In this document: in pieces, positions 57,601 through 64,000 of the stretch | How positions within the stretch are numbered: the stretch's first letter is position 1 | How the letters are laid out: each line of letters opens with the position of its first letter | NCBI GenBank assembly: GCA_028751875.1 | Contig: CM054141.1 | Span: 67,531,351 to 67,595,350, forward strand | Direction of reading: 5' to 3' | Length of the DNA: 64,000 nt | Source: Rapana venosa | Lineage: Eukaryota; Mollusca; Gastropoda; Neogastropoda; Muricidae | The notes under the pieces: model-generated | Database searches by the model: none | What the model was told of the DNA's origin: nothing | What the model saw: only the letters and a program-made list of their open reading frames with translations | Position numbers and translations under genes: made by a program

Positions 57601-59692
57601 ACCCTAAAGAGGGCAGGTACCCATTTTCAGCTGGGTGAACTGGGGGAACTGTACTGAAGCCATGGCGCGCAAACGGTCACCCATCCAACTGGTAACCACG
57701 CTCGACGCTGCTTAACTTGGCTGGGGGAAGCGAGTGCTCCGACCACTAGAGCTATCCATCCCCTATCGTGTATATGATACTTTACTAAATAAAGCAATGT
57801 TTTTGGTTTCACTTCCTCACTCACACTGGTAAGGGGACTCTCAGAGACAGTAGGTAGAGCTCTAGTAGAAATACTCTTGAGACCTTAAAAGTACTATAGA
57901 TTACAATTACTTTTCATTTGATTATTCTAGCACTCAGCAAACTGATCACTCACCATTCTGAAACAGGTAACACACAATGAAGGAAGTGAAACCAAAATAA
58001 ACACTCTTTTGTTATGGTTTGGGGGGTTTTTGGGTTTGGTAACAATGTTTGGGGGTTTTACTACTAGTTATTAGTGGATTGCTATTTCCAAATCCTGTCA
58101 TAACTTAAATTCTGTATCAAGCCACTAGGCCAATGAGGAGCACCCACCTGCATTGGAGTGTGGGGACAAGTTGCCGTCGTGGTCAGCGATGCTGAAGCTG
58201 ACCTCTCGAGGACCAGCACTGGCAGCAATGCTGGCCACAGGCTGATCCTGACTGTCCACCTCCTCCACACTGCAGCCAGACGACAGACTGTTGATGTCCT
58301 TCAGCAGAATCTGCAACATGGCGTCCAGCTCCTCTATGCCAGCAGACAGCTTGCGATCACCGCTCCTTCACCGCCCAACCCCTCTCGCGCAACACCATCA
58401 CTCCCTCGACGCCGACTTGCCACTTCGCGTTCCAAGCTTGTAGCAGCACTGGCACTCTGACTCCGCACCATGCCCGCAAAACTGGACATGTCCAAGTCCA
58501 TTTTCACGTCCTGGTTGCCTGAACTGACACTGAAGCTTCGCAGAACCTGTGACTGCCGGTTTTCAGTGGAAAGTGCCTCAGGTATATCTTCAGGTTTTCT
58601 GAATCCCGAGGCTGAAAAAGTATGTTGAGGAGATCCAGGACTTAGGTTGTCATACACACTTACTCTACTACGCAGAGCAGGAGGTGCAACAGCCGGTCCT
58701 CTTCCTCCATGGGGAAGGGAAGAGGAGGAAGGAGTCTGACTGGGGGGTACATGGAAAGGGGCAGTGGTGTCAATGTAACCATTCTTCAGGAGTCGAGGGA
58801 AGCTACCGGGTTTGTGGTCCTGGGGCAGGAGGAAGATCTCCACCAAGCTAGAGTCGCTGTTTTTGCGAGCTGCTTGAGGCATCTGCCGTCTGTTTGAGTC
58901 ACTGCAGGCCTGAAAACTGGCCAGCAGCTGGCTGTGTGCCGAGTAGTACTCACTCAGGGAAGAGGCATCAGCCTGGCTGCAGGTGCTGGAGTTGGCAGAC
59001 TGGTCCATCACAGATGCCAGACCCCCCGGGGGTGCTGGAGAGATAGGGGACAGTGGGGACACATAGGACGAGTCTGGTGACGTCAAACCTTTGGCCCCTT
59101 TATCCACAGGGGTGGACTCTTGGGGTGGGGGAGGAAGATGAGGAGTGGGGGTGGGTGCTCCCCCTCCAGGACTGATATCCACACAGTTGAGGCGCTCCAG
59201 CTTGGCCTGCATGCCTTCCTGATCAGACACCACAGGGTCGCTGATCTCCACAATGTTCCGATTGGCCGGGTACTTCTTGGACTTCTTCTTAAAGCTCTCC
59301 ATCTTCTTCAGAGCACTCTTGAGGCGTTCACTGGCAGCTCTTCGCAACTTGGGACTGATGGGAAAGGTAGACACATGCGTGTCCTGCTGGCTCAAACCCT
59401 CAACGATGGATTCAGGGGGCTCCGTGTCCATCTGAATCCTGACACTGTCAGGACCTTGCTCTCGCTCAGCGGTGGAGTGCGGCATCTTGCTTTCCAACAC
59501 GGGGCTCTCATCAGTGTGCGATCCGCTGTCCTCACCAAGAAGACTGTCGTGGGAGACGCTGGGCTCAAGGTTCAAATCCTCTGTGATGGACAGTTCTGGC
59601 TCCAGTTTACGTGACCACCTCCGTACTGCCTTCTGGTACTCCCAGTTGCTGCTCAGTGCACATTGGTCTTCTTCATCAGACTCCTCTGGGGC
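41112..59692 (-). CDS. DLC1/STARD13-family RhoGAP-START protein, 5'-partial, 11 exons
   Basis: Rho GTPase-activating protein of focal adhesions; the START domain is a lipid-binding fold (family knowledge). Exons from 5' to 3': 59692-58148, 53890-53647, 52781-52360, 50639-50514, 49774-49644, 48540-48352, 47784-47638, 46073-45907, 45411-45286, 44400-44206, 41226-41112. Phases agree throughout except for one missing base inside the first exon (3407 bases, one short of a multiple of three). About 1135 residues are visible. In order: ESDEEDQCALSSNW and KRW-like motifs, a serine-rich region, RVSVYDNL (tensin-type site), LD motif ELDAML, RRDSGVGSSLTR, RhoGAP with FRKSG arginine finger, START ending EWYNRVFGHLSA. 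The SAM exon is expected upstream. DLC1, STARD13 and STARD8 cannot be separated by eye, and invertebrates usually have one member. Confidence 0.92.
41230..43865. repeat. 2.6-kb minisatellite abutting DLC1-like exon 11
   Basis: Units of ACACACACTGCTATAGAACA + CTGGGGAAAACATGGTGA (about 40-50 bp) to 43070. From there 57-bp units with TTTATCACCACACTGCTATA and GAATACTGAGGGAAACATGG run to 43865. On the transcribed strand each unit contains TATGTTTTCCCCAG or CTATAGCAG, resembling 3' splice sites. The array begins at the real acceptor. Confidence 0.95.
44206..44400 (-). CDS. DLC1-like exon 10: START domain
   Basis: Residues about 1033-1098. The acceptor is GCGCATGCAG and the donor is GTCAGC at 44205. 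It encodes GACAMVSRSVEHS, YYLMEPCGSGRSRLTYIART and DLR, the conserved START strand pair. It contains an insertion (WKGATEADYDQG) relative to vertebrate homologues as I recall them. Confidence 0.93.
44505..44725 (+). repeat. Dispersed repeat family L, copy 3
   Basis: TTGTTGCTGAGTGTTCCACA, CACTCATCATCCCCCTGACT, GAGTACACACTGGGTGGGTG and CAGGCAGCTGTACTCTGACT. Closest to the copy at 16185. Confidence 0.7.
44825..45085. repeat. (TG)n-rich degenerate microsatellite
   Basis: Irregular TGTGTG with GTGAG interruptions, in the intron between exons 9 and 10 of the DLC1-like gene. Confidence 0.92.
45286..45411 (-). CDS. DLC1-like exon 9: START domain, middle
   Basis: Residues about 991-1033. The acceptor is GGGTTACAG and the donor is GTCAGT at 45285. 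It encodes HKWDDDMLSWNVVERLD, then FHYALNSMAPHPPRHFMVIR, closely matching the family's NSMAPHPxRD motif. Confidence 0.93.
45412..45906. other. Intron without features
   Basis: AT-rich intron of the DLC1-like gene. Nothing beyond a short CA run at 45473-45485. Confidence 0.6.
45907..46073 (-). CDS. DLC1-like exon 8: START domain, first part
   Basis: Residues about 936-991. The acceptor is GCACTTGCAG and the donor is GTAGGT at 45906. It encodes EAHDKNRGWAPVSVSVTGIE, a Lys/Arg-rich turn, then RQWKCSVEIEAPP and EVLNRILHER, the START opening strands. A 32-bp tandem array starts at the acceptor. Confidence 0.9.
46074..47060. repeat. 32-bp minisatellite abutting DLC1-like exon 8, with duplicated acceptors
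   Basis: About 29 units of ACTCCTATGTCACTGCTAGA + TATGTGAAAAAT. The array starts at the acceptor. Words copied from the acceptor (CTCCTGTAAGTGCAGCG, minus strand CGCTGCACTTACAGGAG) recur at about 46572, 46818 and 46998. Confidence 0.93.
47420..47637. repeat. (CA)n-rich tract next to DLC1-like exon 7 donor
   Basis: Irregular ACACAC and CCCC sequence running directly up to the donor of exon 7. No coding value. Confidence 0.9.
47638..47784 (-). CDS. DLC1-like exon 7: RhoGAP-START linker
   Basis: Residues about 887-935. The acceptor is GTGGGCAG and the donor is GTCAGT at 47637. It encodes VPPSMYSRLHLSTLSNMEPV, then DYKAFGEEHIQVLLK, the start of the START region. It is in phase 0 at both ends. 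Confidence 0.88.
47785..48351. other. Intron without features
   Basis: Unique intron sequence between DLC1-like exons 6 and 7. Confidence 0.6.
48352..48540 (-). CDS. DLC1-like exon 6: RhoGAP C-terminus
   Basis: Residues about 824-886. The acceptor is GTCTGACCCAG and the donor is GTAAGC at 48351. It encodes MNASNLAVCFAPSLFNFMGS, the hallmark NLAxxFAPSLF. A basic spacer (PKRQRKGLG) follows and the exon ends FTYMIIECKKLFM. It is in phase 0 at both ends. Confidence 0.94.
48600..49643. other. Intron, mostly unique, with a SINE-body-like stretch
   Basis: 48780-48990 (TTACATGGCCACAAGATCTC, TGGTTTATAGTTCCCTTTG) resembles repeat bodies at 53040-53090 (CGGTTTATAGTCTCATCCGA). The remainder is unremarkable. 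Confidence 0.45.
49644..49774 (-). CDS. DLC1-like exon 5: RhoGAP LLPxENR helix
   Basis: Residues about 780-823. The acceptor is GATGTGCAG and the donor is GTACGT at 49643. It encodes HVPLTQRLEALQTAVVLLPE, NREVLHCLLLFLGDIAEHAD and KHQ, matching the conserved RhoGAP stretch around LLPxENR. Confidence 0.93.
49800..50005. repeat. (GTGTGGT)n and (AGTAC)n simple repeats
   Basis: Degenerate GTGATGTGAT/GCAGTGCAGT words lead into a pure CAGTACAGTA run at 49965-49995. Confidence 0.88.
50514..50639 (-). CDS. DLC1-like exon 4: RhoGAP middle
   Basis: Residues about 738-780. The acceptor is TTGTTTCAG and the donor is GTAAGT at 50513. It encodes YDVADLLKQYFRELPECLLT, the RhoGAP signature helix (the family usually has LPEPL; here the second proline is Cys), then NKLSDTFRSIFS. 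Confidence 0.9.
50655..50770. repeat. ~24-bp tandem repeat beside DLC1-like exon 4
   Basis: Five units of AATCAGGAGTCATCAATAAC + ACAC, starting about 15 bases outside the exon 4 acceptor. Confidence 0.9.
51415..51665. repeat. (CA)n microsatellites
   Basis: CA runs at 51424-51441 and 51568-51645, ending in CACTCACTCACT. Confidence 0.95.
51915..52208 (+). mobile_element. tRNA/5S chimeric SINE, copy 2
   Basis: Same structure as 6887-7183: ATCTCAGTGGTCGGAGCACT, CCAAGTTAAGCAGCGTCGAG, GGTTACCAGTTGGATGGGTG, then the body and a CCTTTACCTTTACCTT tail. A 10-bp target duplication ACCTTTCAAA lies at 51905-51914 and 52209-52218. This is the copy closest to 5S rRNA. Confidence 0.88.
52360..52781 (-). CDS. 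DLC1-like exon 3: RhoGAP N-terminal half
   Basis: Residues about 597-738. The acceptor is GCGTTTGCAG and the donor is GTGAGG at 52359. It encodes LSLLKLTSIMEKCSPTN, VPRFMKRHKAP, VFGVPFTVTLQRSGQPLPQC and AIGIFRKSGVRSRIQKL. The arginine-finger codon is at 52420-52418 and is intact, so catalysis on Rho is expected. Confidence 0.93.
52870..53090 (-). repeat. Dispersed repeat family G, copy 4 (minus strand) with SINE-like body
   Basis: On +, CGAGGATAATGGAACAAGCA, TGTATGCGGTTTTGTAAATT, CACAATGGCCTACTCTTACA are reverse complements of the family G words. GGCCTCGGTTTATAGTCTCA follows, a repeat-body word also seen in diverged form at 48838. Confidence 0.68.
53647..53890 (-). CDS. DLC1-like exon 2: acidic linker
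   Basis: Residues about 516-597. The acceptor TTTGTGTGCAG lies just above 53890 and the donor is GTCAGG at 53646. It is Glu/Asp/Ser-rich and ends HERRDSGVGSSLTRASR, the conserved family motif just before the RhoGAP region. Its phase 2 end joins exon 3 to give ASRERTRKKMRW. Confidence 0.88.
53891..56640. other. Large intron of DLC1-like gene, first part
   Basis: Unique sequence with a CA run (54832-54852) and a 25-bp tandem GTTAGTTATATACTACAGTG + CCT (55765-55880, five units). No exon found: no open frame with family motifs between exons 1 and 2. Confidence 0.6.
56655..57195. repeat. Adjacent direct duplication of ~250 bp
   Basis: 56655-56912 and 56945-57192 share ATGACAGAG, TACAAAATA, GCTGTCAGGGGCC, TATAAATAAC, CTTCAAGTTCTTGG in order. 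The second copy has many single-base losses relative to the first. Confidence 0.78.
57467..57768 (-). mobile_element. tRNA/5S chimeric SINE, copy 3 (minus strand)
   Basis: Reverse complement of the same element. The + strand shows GGTAAAGGTAAAGGTGTCCC (tail) through CACCCATCCAACTGGTAACC (5S part) to GAGTGCTCCGACCACTAGAG (tRNA-like head). Possible short target duplication TGTATAT. Confidence 0.86.
58148..59692 (-). CDS. DLC1-like exon 1 of window: serine-rich region and LD motif (frameshifted)
   Basis: Residues about 1-516. The acceptor on the minus strand is TGTGTTTCAG just above 59692 and the donor is GTGGGT at 58147. It opens with APEESDEEDQCALSSNWEYQ, the segment that follows SAM in this family. 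Further on are KSALKKMESFKKKSKK, LPQDHKPGSFPRLLKNG and RVSVYDNLSPG, all recognisable DLC motifs. The frame from 59692 stops at 58336-58334. The frame carrying ELDAMLQILLKDINSL has a stop at 58370-58368. One base is therefore missing between them, or an unusual splice exists. Without that correction the protein would be cut before RhoGAP. Confidence 0.88.
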
Positions 59693-60835
59693 CTGAAACA
59701 CACACATTCCCTTCATCACCATTTTGTCCAGAACTGATGAGACTCCCTGTAGCCTGATAATGTATCATGGCACAGTGCGAGCAGATCTGAACTAAAGAGG
59801 CAGAGTGAAACAAAACTTGAAGTGTGCTTTTTTGTTCAGTTTCGGGAAGTTTACTGTTGTTTGTGGGGGGTTTTCTTGAGTTGTTTGTTTTGTTTTTGTT
59901 GGGGGTACTTTGGGGGGGGTTTTGTTGGTGTGTTTTTTTGGCTGGTTTTTTGTTTGTTTGTTTGGGGGGGGGGGGGGGTTTGGAGGGGGGGGGGGGTGTA
60001 AGGCACAGCAGCACATGGCCACACACTGTAAGAGATTAACATCAGTACATCAGATTTCATCCTGAAAAAAACAAAAACGGTTCAATCAATCTACTTTGTA
60101 AGTGCTACACTTCGTGTGCGTGCGTACGTACGTGCGTGTGTGTGTGTGTGGTTTGAGAAATCAATGTTAAAAAGTGAAAGTGTGCAGTATGCACATTCAC
60201 CAGAAAGACACACAGGGACACAAAGACAGACACAGAGACACACATGGTAAAACTAAAAGAAAACCAAGCCCAGCCTAGATAATACATGTATCAAGCCTCA
60301 CACTGTGCAATAATCAATAACATACACATTTGTGGAATGCTGCTCTCCAAGCAGGGATAGGAGCCACACAAATGTGGTCTCTTGAACACTATAAGTCATC
60401 ATCATCATCAGTTCTTTCTTCACAATCATAACAAGTGACAAGTCAACAGGTCTTCAATATTAATTCCTCATCAAAGTCTGAATAAACGACAGACTAGACT
60501 CTTAACTGTAACTAAATCCTAGCTTTGCCCAAATACAATTAACTTGTGAATAAATTATACAGACCTACCTCCATTCTATTACATTACACTCTCTGAAGGT
60601 TAAAAAAAACAACAACAAAAACCCTCCAGAGACTAACTCTCGCCTCAAAATGGCGCCCCATTCCTATCCGATTTCCCATCTGTGCACACACACACACACA
60701 TACACACACATACACAGTGACTGACATGTATGTATACACACAACACACACACACACCACATGGGGAGAAGGGGGAAACCAGCCACCATACCAGCGCCACA
60801 CAGGGCACTGCCATGCTAGGCTAGCCTATGCTATG
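59693..60835. other. Intron upstream of DLC1-like exon 1
   Basis: Contains a G/T-only strand-asymmetric tract (59820-60000) and CA runs at 60680-60755. No SAM-domain coding sequence seen. Confidence 0.55.
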
Positions 60836-60985
60836 CTGTGCAGGGCTCCTCAACAAGTGCCGGGGGACTAATTAGGGCGCGGGCCGTCTCCGATTACACA
60901 GCGGCCAGCGACAGAAAGGGCGGCAGTGCAGCAACTACAGCACTATCATCACTGCTGGCCCCGGCCTGTGCCATGCCGTCCTTGA
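60836..60985 (-). other. CpG-containing unique segment, possible alternative first exon
   Basis: A short GC-rich island (GGGCGCGGGCCGTCTCCG, CAGCGGCCAGCGACAG) amid simple repeats. On the minus strand an ATG at 60974 opens 25 codons (MAQAGASSDDSAVVAALPPF then LSLAA) to a weak GTGTAA donor at 60899. That junction is in phase 0 like exon 1. Very tentative. Confidence 0.2.
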
Positions 60986-61157
60986 TCTCACACACACACA
61001 CACACAACACAACACACCACACACACACACAGAGACAGAGAGACACACACACACGCCACAGACAACACATTCACCACACACACACACACACCACCACCAC
61101 CACACACCACCACACCACACACACACACACACCACACCACACACCACACACACCACA

Positions 61158-61197
<40 letters not shown>

Positions 61198-61679
61198 CCA
61201 GGGGCAATGATAGTTCAGACCAATGGATACTTCATCATCCAACGAAAGCTGCATCGGTCGACGGGAAGGAAGGATTCTAAAGACAGAAGGGAGAGGAGTG
61301 AAAATAATGTGGTGCAACGATGACTTACAACTGCAGCAACAGCAACCACATACAGAGAGAGAGTGAGACAGACAGACAGACAGATAGACAGGCAGGCTGA
61401 CAGACAGGCAGGCAGACTGACAGAGACAGAGAGAGAGACATACAGACAAAGACAGAGAGACAAAGAACCAACCGGAGAACAGGAGAAACGTGTGACAAAG
61501 AACAAGATATGGGGCGTGGAGAGAGAGACAAACAGACAGAGAGGGTGGGAGACAGAAATAGGCAGACAGAGACAGACAAAAGACGAACAAATTATTTTTG
61601 CTGAAAGTGCCACCCCTTACCCAGCCCTTTCTCCCAATAATTGTTTGCATTGGAGGGGAGAGACAGACAAAGACAGAGG

Positions 61680-61762
<83 letters not shown>

Positions 61763-61880
61763 AGGAAGAGAAGACGAGGAGAGGGTGTGACAAACATAAG
61801 CCGTACACAGAAAACTCTACGAAACAGCAAGAGAGAGAGAGAAGGGGAGGGGGGGGGGGGGGGGGGGGGGGGGGGAGAAA
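60985..61880. repeat. (CA)n, (GACA)n/(GA)n and poly-G simple sequence block
   Basis: CA-rich 60989-61196; GACAGACA and GAGAGA 61350-61460 and 61505-61760; poly-G about 61846-61875. The block yields long spurious frames on both strands. Confidence 0.95.
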
Positions 61881-62024
61881 AGAAACAGTAAGCCTCGCCA
61901 GCAGCCGAACGATTCTAGCCTAGAGCTCCCTTATCTACAGGCAGCACACACTCGTCAGCTAGGCCTAAGCGCCCTCACACGTGGCCGTGTGACAGACACA
62001 TCTTCCTTCTTTCCCATGCACTCA

Positions 62025-62790
62025 CCACAATGCCATCCTCCTCCTCTCCATTTCACCACAATGCCATCCTCCTCCTCTCCATTTCACCACAATGCCATCC
62101 TCCTCCTCTCCATTTCACCACAATGCCATCCTCCTCCTCCTCTTCCATACATACATTTCACCACAATGCCATCCTCCTCCTCTTCCATACATACATTTCA
62201 CCACAATGCCATCCTCCTCCTCCTCACATACATTTCACCACATGTCATCCTCCTCCTCCTCCTCACATACATTTCACCACAATGTCATCATCCTCCTCCT
62301 CACATACATTTCACCACAATGCCATCCTCCTCCTCCTCACATACATTTCACAACATGTCATCCTCCTCCTCTTCCATACATACATTTCACCACAATGCCA
62401 TCCTCCTCCTCTCCCATACATTCACCACAATGCCATCCTCCTCCTCTTCCATACATACATTTCACCACAATGCCATCCTCCTCCTCTTCCATACATACAT
62501 TTCACCACAATGCCATCCTCCTCCTCTCCCATACATACATTTCACCACAATGCCATCCTCCTCCTCTTCCATACATACATTTCACCACAATGCCATCCTC
62601 CTCCTCTCCCATACATTTCACCACAATGCCATCCTCCTCCTCTCCCATACATTTCACCACAATGCCATCCTCCTCCTCTCCCATACATTTCACCACAATG
62701 CCACCCTCCTCCTCTCCCATACATTTCACCACAATGCCATCCTCCTCCTCCTCTTCCATGCACTCACCATCAGAGCCAAATCCCACCCGC
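62025..62790. repeat. ~40-bp minisatellite, CT-rich
   Basis: About 20 units of CATTTCACCACAATGCCATC + CTCCTCCTCTCCCATA, with variable CTC number. It explains three overlapping 260-285-codon frames on +. Confidence 0.95.
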
Positions 62791-64000
62791 TGCTGCCGTG
62801 CATTTCGACTTTCTCAGTGTCACAGAGAGACTGGGATTGTTGACGGTAGACAGTTAGGCCTATCACACTGCTAAGTTTGTCAGGGCAGTGCAGGAGTCAA
62901 TATGCTGCCAATTAATTTCTTCATCAATCTATGTCTATGAAGATTACCATTCTACCAAGGATAACCTCAACGCACTGCGTGCGTGAATACGTTTCCACGT
63001 TGTGCAGATTATTTCATCGCTGTATGCATTCATAAACAAGCTTTTATGTTGTGAGAATTAAATTGTCTATCATTGTTGGCACTTTTAATTACGTTGAGCA
63101 GATCACTGCTCCATCAAGAACTACATCAACACCATTTAAAATCTGGATTACTACTTCACTCTGGTTTGCCACACACAAGTGGGTTTTACCACTCGAATAG
63201 AGATTACGATGTCTGTATGAAAATTAATCAAAGACAAGTCAGTGTACCACATCTCCAGTTCTGCGGCACCAATCCACTTGAAATCTGTGACAGCATACAT
63301 ACGTGTATACAACACTCCGTTTTACCGCTACACTATTGCAACCATCCGAGGAAGACAGACCGGTACAGCAAGTGACAACACTCGATCTGTCGAAAACAAG
63401 ACTACAACAGCGGTTTTCCAGTCTAATGTGGGAGGCCTAAGGACAACCAGCCAAGGACGTATAAACACATTTTGTACACCACGTGTAGGTCCCTTGTCCC
63501 CCCTTGTTCATTCAGGATGTACAACCATGTAACGTGTTTATTTTTTCCCCTGACTATCAGTCACTATGCTGGATAAGAATAAGTTGCTGTAGGACTAGCC
63601 TACCCAAAACTATACAGTGCAAGATCCGCATAGGGTCCGTTTGTTTGGAACCAGACACGTCTGCTAAATGGCTGTCTGCTGTGGATGGAGGAACAATCCA
63701 GCTTTCTGCTTAATCTTTCTCTAAAGCTCAAAAGAGTTTATGGGAATAAAGTATTGTGAATTTCCTGTGGACAGAAAGTCTGACTGGGGTGCACACGTAC
63801 AGGTCCACTTGTGGCCAGTCCTTAGACACACAGAACTACATAAAAACACGTCCTCTTTCTCTCCAAGTCACAAACCAGATCACACTACTACGCTGCAAAT
63901 GCTTTTTAAACTCTCATCGCGGTATCTTTCCTAAGCGGAAAATGGTTGAAGAGAAAAATCATTTTGCTTCAACTTCATAGAAGAATGTTCCCTTCTTACA
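62791..64000. other. Unique sequence, no gene recognised
   Basis: Probably intron or 5' flank of the DLC1-like gene. Small open frames have no recognisable motif. No SAM exon seen on the minus strand. Confidence 0.5.

Noticed and set aside
58360..58390. Tiny intron (GTGAAG to GCAAG, about 28 bases) to explain the exon 1 frame change
   Set aside because: Too short for a spliceosomal intron and the acceptor has no pyrimidine tract; a single-base indel is simpler.
59120..59614. 164-codon + frame
   Set aside because: Antisense shadow of DLC1-like exon 1, whose minus-strand frame has clear family motifs. The + frames at 58158 and 58709 are rejected for the same reason.
62030..62874. Three overlapping + frames of 260-285 codons (HTFHHNAILLL)
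   Set aside because: They come from a CT-rich minisatellite with no start context, splice logic or family match.

Overview
The window is animal (metazoan) nuclear DNA. GC-rich exons with GT-AG junctions sit in AT-rich introns full of micro- and minisatellites. The repeat content (SINE-like modules, an RTE/jockey-type LINE tail, a piggyBac derivative) and a seven-Ig-type VEGFR/PDGFR receptor fit a lophotrochozoan. A gastropod mollusc is my best guess, but no marker here fixes the taxon. Layout: two multi-exon genes converge tail to tail. On the + strand (819-20414), 19 exons encode the C-terminal 1130 residues of a VEGFR/PDGFR (Pvr)-like receptor tyrosine kinase: four extracellular Ig domains, one transmembrane helix, a split tyrosine kinase and a long Ser/Pro-rich tail. 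Its signal peptide and first Ig domains lie upstream of the window. All exon phases match and the joined length from the first complete codon is exactly 1131 codons including the stop. On the - strand (59692 down to 41112), 11 exons encode about 1135 residues of a DLC1/STARD13/STARD8-family RhoGAP-START protein (relative of Drosophila RhoGAP88C/crossveinless-c). It has a serine-rich region, a talin/FAK-type LD motif, a RhoGAP domain with its arginine finger and a START domain. The exon carrying the N-terminal SAM domain was not found and is probably beyond 64000. The first visible exon has an apparent one-base frameshift just before the LD motif. About 20.7 kb separates the two stop codons. 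It holds no recognisable protein gene, only probable 3' UTRs, a 24-bp minisatellite, a LINE fragment and dispersed repeats. Both genes act in growth-factor and cytoskeletal signalling (receptor kinase; Rho inactivation at adhesions), but nothing here shows that they are co-regulated. The most unusual pattern is that tandem arrays repeatedly abut splice sites, several carrying copies of the splice acceptor. They occur before the exons at 819, 12814, 14395 and 19578 on +, and before those at 41226 and 46073 on -. At 14016-14394 the array consists of decayed copies of the kinase catalytic-loop exon itself. A second notable element is a three-copy SINE whose head looks like a tRNA D-arm fused to the 3' half of 5S rRNA.
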